Below, piece after piece: positions 44,701 through 51,678 of a stretch of DNA of 64,000 nucleotides. The translations under genes were made by a program, and so were the position numbers. The notes under the pieces are model-generated. The model did not search any database, had not been told where the DNA came from, and was given only the letters and a program-made list of their open reading frames with translations. This DNA comes from Candidatus Methanomethylophilaceae archaeon (GTDB lineage: Archaea > Thermoplasmatota > Thermoplasmata > Methanomassiliicoccales > Methanomethylophilaceae). Location: the NCBI GenBank assembly GCA_017524805.1, contig JAFXUX010000038.1, forward strand, positions 1-64,000, written 5' to 3'. How positions within the stretch are numbered: position 1 is the first letter of the stretch; every line of letters begins with the position of its first letter.

Positions 44701-47641
44701 TGGAGCAGAACGATTTTACTTTCTCCGCCGACGAGCGGATGGCGCTGTTCGGAGGCAGCCATCCCGCTTCGGTCGCTTCAGAAGCCAGATCTGAGAGCTC
44801 GCCGGAATCCTTCAGCATTTTTGCCGCTTCGTCCTGGCGGACGTCCCTGGGATCCCAAGCTGCGAAGGCGTCGAATATGGAGTCCGAGAGCGAGACGATC
44901 TTCGGAACGACATCAGGTATGCGGGCTATGTTGGGATCCGAAGCGATCTTGGCGTCGGCGGACATGACTGTCGACACGATCCTTCCGGTCCGGTCCGTAT
45001 CTCCGTCTATCCCGGCCGCGGCTATCTTCGGCCCGACGGCATCCAGCGCGTCCGCCGCGGCCAAAGCCTCGTCCATCGCCTCTTCGATGTCGTATTGCAG
45101 GGAGGCGGCAGGCACGTCCGCGTGGATCGTCGCAAGGGCGTCCGTGTCGCACATGCTGGTGGCGATGCCGTAGGCCTGGCATGCCTTTATGATGTCGTCC
45201 TCCAGGTTCCCTACCGTCTCCGGTTTCATCCTCAGCGCGGTGTCGGTGGATATCCTGAGGTCTTTGGCTCCGGCGACGTTATGGGCCTCATAAAGAGAGA
45301 TGCATTCGTACGCGCTGAATCCCCACGCCTGCTTCCTGTGAAGGTCGGAGACGTAGGCATCCAGCTTCTCTTTGGTGGCGCTGAGCTTGGCGATGGTCTC
45401 CTCCAGCTTGGAGTCGTCGAATTCCTTGCACGGCTCCATCGCTTTCCTCAGCTGCTCCAGGACCTTAGTCTTCTCCGTCTTATCGGAATGGAGCTCCAGG
45501 CAATGGTTCCCGATGCCGATGCCATCCAGCCTTTTCTCGACGACGTCCAGCGCCGCTCTTTTCTCGGCCACGAACAGGACCGTCTTCCCGCGGTAGATCG
45601 AATCCGTGATTATGTTGGTGATCGTCTGCGATTTCCCGGTTCCCGGCGGGCCGTGCATGATGAAGGTCTTCCCTTCGCTGGCGGCTCTCACCGCTTTGAT
45701 CTGGGAGGAGTCTGCGGGGACGGTGAGGCATAGGCCGTACGGGTCCGCGTCCGCTTCCAATTCCGGGTCGGCGTGGTATATCCCGCCCGACACCATGGCC
45801 TCCACGACGGGGTTCTCCTTGAGCTTGCCCATGTTCTTCTCCAGGTCTTTCCACATGGCATACTGGCTGAACGAGAACACGCCCAGCGCGGCGCCGTCGA
45901 GGACTTCCCATCCCTCCAATCCTTCTATGCATCTGCGGACGTTCTGGGTGATCCTGTCGACGTTCAGGCCGCCGTCGTCCAAAGGAAGCGGATCTATCCC
46001 GGGGATGTTTATGTCGTATTCCTGGCGAAGCTTCTCGGCCAATGTGACGTTGAAAACGGTCTCCTCATCGTAAGGCACGACCACGTATCCCTTCTGCTTC
46101 TTGATGAGCTCGGCCGGGATGAGGATGAGAGGAGAGTAGCGGGGTATCCTGTCGGCTTTGCTCTCGAACCATCTGAGCACGCCTATGGCTATGAAGAGTG
46201 AGTTGCATCCGCTCTCTTCCATCTCTTTCTTGTACAGACGGTAGATGGATTTGAGCGAGGATATTGTGTCGGCCTCGCCGAGCGGGGTTCTTATCCAACC
46301 TCTGGACAGCTCATCCCCGAACGAGCCCGCATAGTTTCCGACGTAGGTCTCGGTCTCGAACGGCCTTTCCGAGTAGATCCCGGCGCCGTCCCAATCCTGG
46401 GGCTTCGGCATCAGGATGAACTGCGTCCCTTTGGAGAACGTCTCCCCGAACTTCGAGGTGTCCCCGACGAGCAGAGGGACCGCTTTGGCGCCGACTTTCA
46501 TGCTCACCAGCGGGTTCCTGGTGGTGATGTCGAGGAGGTCGCGCTTCCAGATGTCCACGCGGGTCAGCGCTCTGTCCTCGGCCGCCTCGTAAACTTCGCC
46601 GACCTCTTTGGGGGCGACGGATTGGGTATCGAATTCGTCCTTCTCGACGGTCCAGGCCCCATTCTCATATCTGCGGGTCGGGAGGGGTCTGATCGTCGGG
46701 CGGGATTTCTTTATGTCCACGGCGCAGATGAACGATTCAGTGTCCTCCAGGCGCATCAGGGCGGCTTCCGAGGCCACGTCGAAAGCGGCCGCGTGTCCAT
46801 CGCAGAGATATGTGCACTCGACAGCTCTGGCGTCGCGGTTGCGTATCAGACGCGTGATGGCTGAGCTGTCGATGGATGTTATGTCGGCCATGTGGTCGTC
46901 CACGAGCCAGAAACCTGCGAACGCATGGCCTTTGACCAGGAAGATGAACGTGTTGAGGCCGATGGATTCCAAAGCGGAGCAGTAGAGCGCCGATACGTCG
47001 ATGCATGTGCCTTCCCTGTCGGATACTACGGTATCTGCCAGGCGCACCCTTTGGCCTGATTCCTCGAAACCTGCCGGCGGCACGATGTATTTGATTCTGA
47101 GCTTCTGGATGGCGTCGTATACTGCGGCAGCCATCTCGGCTACCCTGTTCCTGTCGCCGCGATAGCCTTCGAGGGATGGGTCTTTGCCCCAGCTTCTGAG
47201 CGTCTCAGAGGCTGAATCGCGGATTTTAGCAAGGCAGGAAGCGTTGGGAGTGACGAAGGACGCTATGAGCTCCGGACTGTCCGGACCGGGCCAGTATTCG
47301 AACGGGAGGATCTCGGTGTCGCAGGACTCGGATTTGATGCTTCCGTCTTCGCCTTCCGCTAGCAAGGTGACGCGGCAGGGCATCGTCTCGGCGGCTTCCA
47401 GCAGGCGGGCGGGATCCAACGACACGTTGAAGTGCTCTCTGAGATCCAGAATCGTGCCGGCGGCGATCCCGTCGGCTTTGAACGAGATTTCCTTGATGAA
47501 AGGCGGATCCGATCTGAGCGTGAAGGTGATATTCTTCTCGTCTTCTTCGGCCTCCGCCGTCGCCGTAAGGACGGGGTTCATCCCATTCCTGTAGAGCACG
47601 TACCCTATCTTGCTGATTTCCAACTCGAGTTTCAGTTTCAT
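41711..47641 (-). CDS. Giant DUF4011-type superfamily I helicase with Vsr-like nuclease and DUF3320 (probable anti-phage protein)
   Basis: 1976 residues from the ATG at 47641 (MKLKLELEISKIGY), which overlaps the PLD gene stop by 4 bp. Order: N-terminal beta region; transglutaminase-like fold (~205-245: EGTCIDVSALYCSALE, KGHAFAGFW, with Cys, His and Asp); DUF4011-like region (~390-600, RVDIWKRDLLDITTRNPL); SF1 helicase with Walker A GPPGTGKSQT (~665), DESSQ (~1333), QGDERDIILFS and VAVSRAR; Vsr/DUF559-like endonuclease (~1640-1710: GSSGFRVDLAVVDP, GWNIMHVWSVDW); an acidic linker; a DUF3320-like region (~1815-1870) and a wHTH-like tail. This order resembles the candidate defence protein described as DUF4011-helicase-Vsr-DUF3320 (Hhe). 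Foreign-DNA destruction is inferred. Confidence 0.82.
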   Translation of the reverse strand: MKLKLELEISKIGYVLYRNGMNPVLTATAEAEEDEKNITFTLRSDPPFIKEISFKADGIAAGTILDLREHFNVSLDPARLLEAAETMPCRVTLLAEGEDGSIKSESCDTEILPFEYWPGPDSPELIASFVTPNASCLAKIRDSASETLRSWGKDPSLEGYRGDRNRVAEMAAAVYDAIQKLRIKYIVPPAGFEESGQRVRLADTVVSDREGTCIDVSALYCSALESIGLNTFIFLVKGHAFAGFWLVDDHMADITSIDSSAITRLIRNRDARAVECTYLCDGHAAAFDVASEAALMRLEDTESFICAVDIKKSRPTIRPLPTRRYENGAWTVEKDEFDTQSVAPKEVGEVYEAAEDRALTRVDIWKRDLLDITTRNPLVSMKVGAKAVPLLVGDTSKFGETFSKGTQFILMPKPQDWDGAGIYSERPFETETYVGNYAGSFGDELSRGWIRTPLGEADTISSLKSIYRLYKKEMEESGCNSLFIAIGVLRWFESKADRIPRYSPLILIPAELIKKQKGYVVVPYDEETVFNVTLAEKLRQEYDINIPGIDPLPLDDGGLNVDRITQNVRRCIEGLEGWEVLDGAALGVFSFSQYAMWKDLEKNMGKLKENPVVEAMVSGGIYHADPELEADADPYGLCLTVPADSSQIKAVRAASEGKTFIMHGPPGTGKSQTITNIITDSIYRGKTVLFVAEKRAALDVVEKRLDGIGIGNHCLELHSDKTEKTKVLEQLRKAMEPCKEFDDSKLEETIAKLSATKEKLDAYVSDLHRKQAWGFSAYECISLYEAHNVAGAKDLRISTDTALRMKPETVGNLEDDIIKACQAYGIATSMCDTDALATIHADVPAASLQYDIEEAMDEALAAADALDAVGPKIAAAGIDGDTDRTGRIVSTVMSADAKIASDPNIARIPDVVPKIVSLSDSIFDAFAAWDPRDVRQDEAAKMLKDSGELSDLASEATEAGWLPPNSAIRSSAEKVKSFCSKLIAIGPDMNRIETQWRPEVYDFDSRYNIKKGWHEADGKMLFKSAAKKKFMSDVSNVLRPGVAFESLGTTADLISAVNQDFRSLSSIPGKVASASAGIASEKASLSDMLVRANETISAAEAVGISADKLHELRMALEGPNGGAEDYQSAVERWEAARDKLISVMKTDADISLPEKCRAYCESIRPHLAGVFDWANWNYYASKLEEEGLGASCDAIRSGMDSNAVVNSTYRSLYKTMINLCRQESESLRMFNASTFEGTVERLRKLDSEYAEINKSLLKYRLYKNVPRNIDSSIPDSEAGKVYRAVSAGRMKKSIRTLLGEIPHMLPRLCPCLLMSPQSVSQYLTMDYPKFDIVIFDESSQITTSKAIGTLGRGKAAVIAGDRQQLPPTRFFQKQMETEESEEEIEDMESFLEDCLALNMPQTYLEWHYRSRHESLITFSNRVFYDGKMLTFPSPNDQETKVGMRFVREGRYHKGRRCNPIEAAAVVDEVYRRVMSKGYKGESIGIIAFSISQQNCIEDAMDDMTSKHPRFQQRLGKMSEGMFIKNLETVQGDERDIILFSIGYGPSREGTVVQNFGPINRPGGGRRLNVAVSRARCEMVVFSSMRYTDVKLTPASSSGVRSMREFLKFAENNGRFGDQDHAKPAEDMSAIMEDIAESLSEIGYESHFGIGSSGFRVDLAVVDPENPQEYILGILGDGDSYKKSENTRDREFARSDVLVRLGWNIMHVWSVDWFFNKKLTLKKIENRIEDILANRAVAAEEDGEELIPDDVPAEEEPQKDATEDTPADGPQVAPDESAEEEMPVDDAEPDEEEPRRRTYVPLNLQFEDVPVDVATSDRDLIRDIAGKIIAMESPVNEELLLSLYRKGTGIKRLVGNKKEALIRNLRSEFSPDIRDDFVTYWAEGADRKMRTYRAAESTADSRDIDCIPLIELMNACLDVVEASVSIPRLSCASAAGKALGFKRPGANVISTIEKAIDLAVEDGLILEEGGNLMPTEE

Positions 47642-48414
47642 CTGCCCATCCTCTTTTTGCTCAGCGCCAACTCCATCTTGGCGCGGTCGCCTTCCGAAAC
47701 CGTTTGAAGCGAAGGCGATTCCCATAGTTTATCGTATGCATCCCGCAGCTCGCGGAAAATGTCCGGCAAGTCGCTCTCCATTATGCGGATGCCCCATTCC
47801 TCCGCTGTCGTGAGGGCGCTTTTGGAGATGTTCGCCGAGCCTACGTATGCCTCCCCATTGCCGTTCGGAGAGGTGAAAATGAAGCTTTTCGCGTGTATGT
47901 GGTCCTCTGCGGTGGCATCGAACTCGAATTTCACTTCCGTATTGGGGAGCGAAGCCAATTCGATGACGGCTTCCGCCTCTGTGGAACCCATGAATGAAGT
48001 CGTTATGGTGCGTATTTTCGTTCCTTCTTCGGCTCTTTCCCGGAGCCAATCGATCATCAGGTTCAGCCCGGACATCTTGATGAAAGACACCACTATGTCG
48101 ATGCCATCCGCATGGGAGGCCGATTCTTCCAGAGCGTCGATCAATGCGAATCCGCATCCCGGGGTCACCGCAGAGCTGTGGGATGGGATCTCCGCGAAAT
48201 CGCGCTCGCTCTTCCTGATGCCAGCTCTTTTCCAGTTCTTTTTCGTTTTTGTAAATATTATAATCTTAGTTTTGTTCACGTTTTTCTTGCCCAGGAATTC
48301 TTCGGGCATGCATATCCCGCAAACTTTACCACTATCGCAGGTGTACTCTCCCTCACGTTTTTCACATATTATGCAGGGGTTCTTCACGCGGGGATACATG
48401 AGGGCGCATGCCAT
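47638..48414 (-). CDS. Phospholipase-D-type nuclease with N-terminal zinc finger
   Basis: 258 residues. Cysteines at about 14, 17, 26, 32 and 35 (CIICEKREGEYTCDSGKVCGIC) suggest a zinc-binding finger. The rest is a single PLD domain with the catalytic pattern H-x-K in DHIHAKSFIF (~172-180) followed by GSANISKSAL, as in bacterial PLD nucleases that act as dimers. Directly upstream of, and overlapping by 4 bp, the giant helicase gene, so the two make one operon and probably one defence system in which PLD cuts nucleic acid. Alternative start at the sixth codon (MYPRVKNPC). Confidence 0.8.
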   Translation of the reverse strand: MACALMYPRVKNPCIICEKREGEYTCDSGKVCGICMPEEFLGKKNVNKTKIIIFTKTKKNWKRAGIRKSERDFAEIPSHSSAVTPGCGFALIDALEESASHADGIDIVVSFIKMSGLNLMIDWLRERAEEGTKIRTITTSFMGSTEAEAVIELASLPNTEVKFEFDATAEDHIHAKSFIFTSPNGNGEAYVGSANISKSALTTAEEWGIRIMESDLPDIFRELRDAYDKLWESPSLQTVSEGDRAKMELALSKKRMGR

Positions 48415-48490
48415 TCATGCCTATTATTTGCTGTCATGGTTGGATTTGATATTCTTTTAAGAATATTATTATTTTATTTTTAGGCACAAA

Positions 48491-48500
48491 TATTTATAAA
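48491..48500 (+). promoter_or_regulatory. TATA box for asd
   Basis: TATTTATAAA in a very A/T-rich 123-bp divergent gap, about 40 bp before the asd ATG. Confidence 0.5.
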
Positions 48501-48537
48501 TTATAGGAATAGCCCCGGCCACTACAGAGGAAAGAGC

Positions 48538-49599
48538 ATGAGCAAAATCAACGTAGCGGTGCTTGGAGCGACCGGGATGATAGGGCAGAGATTCATCCAG
48601 ATGCTCGAGGACCACCCGTATTTCGAGATCGAGGGGCTTTATGCGTCCGAGCGGTCGCAGGGAAAGAAGCTCCGTGACGTACTCAAAGTCAGGGACCACG
48701 TCTATCTGGACGACACCCTCGACAGGACCATCGAGGTCATGGACATCGCGAAGATTTCCAAGAGCTGCAGGATCGCTTTCAGCGGCATCCCTTCGGACCT
48801 GGCAGGGCCCACGGAGACGGATCTGGCGCAATCAGGAGTCGCCGTCTTCACTAACGCAGGCTCCCACAGGATGGATAAGAACGTCCCGATCCTCATCCCC
48901 GAGGTCAATCCCGAGCATTTCGAATCCATAAAGGACCAGAGCACTTACGCGAACGGCGGATACATCGTGACCAACGCGAACTGCTCCTCCACCGGGATTG
49001 CGCTTCCGCTGGTGGCGCTGGACAGGGCTTTCGGGCTCAAGCAGGTATTCGTCTCCACATATCAGGCGCTCTCTGGCGCAGGATATCCCGGAGTTCCCTC
49101 CCTTGATGCGGTCGGAAACGTTGTGCCGTTCATCAGCCACGAAGAGGAGAAGATGGAGTCCGAGCTGGCAAAGATGCTCGGAACCTATTCGGACGGCCAG
49201 TTCAAATATGCCGGTTTCAAGGTCATGGCCAATTGCGCCAGGGTTCCAGTCGTCGACGGCCATCTCGAGTCGCTAGTTCTGGACCTTGAGAAGCAGCCCA
49301 CCCTCGAGGAGATGTCCAAAGCTCTCTCCGAATTCCGCGGAGAGCCCCAGAAGCTCCATCTCCCGTCCGCGCCAGATCAGCCGGTGATCGTGAGGCCCGA
49401 GGAGAACAGGCCCCAGCCCGCTTTCGACGCCATGGCCGGTACCCCAGCCCGCGCGAGAGGCATGGCTTCCACCATCGGCAGGCTCAGACAGAGCAACGGA
49501 TACTACAAGGCGTTCGTCATGTCCCATAACACCCTCAGGGGAGGCGCCGGCGGCTCTGTTCTGAACGCAGAATTGGCGAAAGCCAAAGGTATTCTCTGA
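48538..49599 (+). CDS. asd: Aspartate-semialdehyde dehydrogenase
   Basis: 353 residues, the length of the archaeal/fungal-type enzyme. NADP-binding VAVLGATGMIGQRFIQML at the N-terminus, catalytic cysteine in TNANCSSTGIALPL (residue ~144), and the substrate-binding MANCARVPVVDGH with the active-site histidine. It reduces aspartyl phosphate to the semialdehyde for lysine, threonine, methionine and isoleucine synthesis. Monocistronic, with its own promoter and terminator. Confidence 0.93.
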   Translation: MSKINVAVLGATGMIGQRFIQMLEDHPYFEIEGLYASERSQGKKLRDVLKVRDHVYLDDTLDRTIEVMDIAKISKSCRIAFSGIPSDLAGPTETDLAQSGVAVFTNAGSHRMDKNVPILIPEVNPEHFESIKDQSTYANGGYIVTNANCSSTGIALPLVALDRAFGLKQVFVSTYQALSGAGYPGVPSLDAVGNVVPFISHEEEKMESELAKMLGTYSDGQFKYAGFKVMANCARVPVVDGHLESLVLDLEKQPTLEEMSKALSEFRGEPQKLHLPSAPDQPVIVRPEENRPQPAFDAMAGTPARARGMASTIGRLRQSNGYYKAFVMSHNTLRGGAGGSVLNAELAKAKGIL

Positions 49600-49610
49600 G
49601 AAAAACAAAA

Positions 49611-49640
49611 GATGGGGGCGCGTCCCCCATCCAATTTTTG
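49611..49640 (+). terminator. Terminator of asd
   Basis: GATGGGGG-CGCGT-CCCCCATC hairpin at 49611-49631 followed by CAATTTTTG, 11 bp after the stop. A very similar stem occurs at 51613-51650. Confidence 0.8.
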
Positions 49641-49810
49641 ATAATCTTGACCCTCCGATAAAAATCAATTTTTAATGCTTCAAATTACAAAAATTACTTT
49701 TTAGTAATCGAGGCTATCACTCCGATCAAGCCGCAAAAGGCACCAGAATTATCGCAGATCAAACCCTATTTGCTGGCAATCGGAAGCGAGGATTCCGGGA
49801 GATTCTGCGA

Positions 49811-51523
49811 TCAATCGCCAGATTCTTCCAGTTCCCTCAGGAATCTTTTTATTTCCTCCAGATCAGCATCATTCCAATCCGAATGTTTGCGGTTCAGAAG
49901 GGCCGGCGGGAATCTCATTATGTCTCCGTAGAGCGCTTCCATGATTTTCTCGCCGTTGTTGGGGCCGCTCAGAACGAGGTCCTCGAATTGAATATCTTTT
50001 ACCGGGAAGAAATCCGATCTGTCGAATAGTTTCCGCCTCGGGCGGGGGACGGGGTTGTCAAAGGTCAGAGCCACCGCATCTCCCTCGGAGCCTCCCATGT
50101 CTTTCGTGAAATTCTTTTTGGCCTCTTCATAGGTGCCAATTATTCTGGGGTCCTTTACCGGGCTGACCTTATTGGCCAGATCTTCTTTCGCCAGCGCGTC
50201 GATCTTCGCGCGCAATCCGGCTATGTAGTTTCTGTACTCTTCCCATCCTTCGTCATCCGAGGATCTCACGCCGTCGAAGATCATCACGTCTATATGCAGC
50301 ACTCTGGGGCTCACGTCTCTCATCCGGATCTGATGGCCGTAATTGATTCCGTTTCCCATCGAGCTGAGATATACGAATTCTTTCGTTTTCATTTCAGGGT
50401 CGTCTTCCAGCGCTTTTGCGAGTCTGTCGTAATCCTCGCGCATCATGTAGATGTCGACGTCGTCGTCCCACGGTATGAATCCTCCGTGGCGGGCGGACCC
50501 CAGCAGAGTCCCGCATGCGATCATGTAGTTTACGCCGAACTTCCTGCATTTGCCGTCCAGCTTTTTGAGCATCGCTCTGAGCCCTTCCTGGATGGTGGAG
50601 ATTCTGGAGTCGTCGATCTTTATCGACCTGAAGATTTCGCTTACGTTGTCTTTGGAAATCAGGCCCGCTTCAATGGCGGCATCAAGGGCTCCGTTGAGGG
50701 TGTCAGAGGCGTTTCTGCTGCTCAGAAGGCCGGACGTCCCGCATTCCATCATGGCGTCGATGACGGTCTGGAAGTCCTTTGCCATCTGTTTTTCCGGGCT
50801 CTCCGAATTCTTCAAGAAATCAGCGTATGACGCAGGCACTCTGAGGTTCGTTTCCATCAGGGCCAAGAACATGCGGTCGGCGGAGCGCTCACCTAAATAT
50901 TTGGCCGCTGCGATGTCGTCTTGGTCGAGCCGGCTTTTTTCCGCGGACTCCAGGGCGCCGTTCCCTTGGCGCATCAGCTCCAAAGCAAGCCATGGGAGCT
51001 CTTTTTTCCAGTTGGGCGGTAGCTCCCCGATGCGGCTCAGGATTTCTGCGGCCTTTTCCGGGTCTTTTTCGGTTCCGTTTCCGTGGATATGGGCGGACAT
51101 CAGGCGCAGCTGGGCGCATAACGAATCGGGATCCCGGGATTCCAGCAGGTATCTGCATGCCAGATTCCGGCAGACCGGATCGCCCGAAGAGGATGCGATA
51201 TCATAGAGCATGCAAGCCGCCGTCATGGATCCCAGATCCGCGGCGGATTTCATCCACGATATGGCTGCGATCTCGCTTCTTTCCGTTCCGATACCGTTGT
51301 TGTACGCTTTGGCCATGCGTATGATCGATTGGATGTCACCGGATTCCGCGAAAGGCTCTACCACGCGTAACGCTTCTTCTCTGCTTTCCGGATCATCGGA
51401 TGCGCGGAGGGCGTCGAAGAGTTCGGCAGCCGCTTCTGCAGAGCCGGCGAGTGCGTCGCGGCGCAGAATGTCCAGAGTCCCATGCATTTGGGCTGTATTC
51501 TGATCCTCAGCGTCTCCATCCAT
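49811..51523 (-). CDS. Sel1 repeats fused to LicD-family phosphotransferase (copy A)
   Basis: 570 residues, start supported by GGAGG with a 7-bp spacer. Residues ~55-160 are Sel1 repeats (AKAYNNGIGTERSEIA, SAHIHGNGTEKDPEKA). From about residue 310 it is a LicD-type nucleotidyltransferase-fold protein: GTLLGSARHGGFIPWDDDVDIYM (338-360) carries the catalytic DDD triad. LicD enzymes of bacteria transfer phosphocholine from CDP-choline to surface glycans; relatives transfer other phospho-groups. The LicC-like gene at 55517 fits such a pathway. Downstream of copy B on the same strand, separated by a hairpin. Confidence 0.85.
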   Translation of the reverse strand: MDGDAEDQNTAQMHGTLDILRRDALAGSAEAAAELFDALRASDDPESREEALRVVEPFAESGDIQSIIRMAKAYNNGIGTERSEIAAISWMKSAADLGSMTAACMLYDIASSSGDPVCRNLACRYLLESRDPDSLCAQLRLMSAHIHGNGTEKDPEKAAEILSRIGELPPNWKKELPWLALELMRQGNGALESAEKSRLDQDDIAAAKYLGERSADRMFLALMETNLRVPASYADFLKNSESPEKQMAKDFQTVIDAMMECGTSGLLSSRNASDTLNGALDAAIEAGLISKDNVSEIFRSIKIDDSRISTIQEGLRAMLKKLDGKCRKFGVNYMIACGTLLGSARHGGFIPWDDDVDIYMMREDYDRLAKALEDDPEMKTKEFVYLSSMGNGINYGHQIRMRDVSPRVLHIDVMIFDGVRSSDDEGWEEYRNYIAGLRAKIDALAKEDLANKVSPVKDPRIIGTYEEAKKNFTKDMGGSEGDAVALTFDNPVPRPRRKLFDRSDFFPVKDIQFEDLVLSGPNNGEKIMEALYGDIMRFPPALLNRKHSDWNDADLEEIKRFLRELEESGD

Positions 51524-51612
51524 CCGTATCCCTCCGATTCCGATCTATCCAGAGCCACTCAAGGCCGTGCGGCATACTTGGTCGGCAGCGGTCTGGTGGC
51601 TGATTCATAAGG

Positions 51613-51650
51613 CGCCCCCATCTCATGCGCTCGGCAGAGACGATGGGGGC
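51613..51650 (-). terminator. Hairpin between the two Sel1/LicD genes
   Basis: GCCCCCATC (51613-51621) and GATGGGGGC (51642-51650) form a perfect 9-bp stem with a 20-nt loop, about 29 bp after the copy B stop. It shares the GATGGGGGC arm with the asd terminator. Confidence 0.55.
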
Positions 51651-51678
51651 AGATTTCAACAGAGTCCTTGTCAAGAGC

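Noticed and set aside
51524-51560. In-frame TAG (about 51541-51551 on the minus strand) upstream of the copy A LicD start
   Set aside because: The codons before it show no Sel1 or paralogue similarity and no start, and the chosen ATG has a good Shine-Dalgarno site, so it is ordinary upstream sequence, not a fourth amber site.
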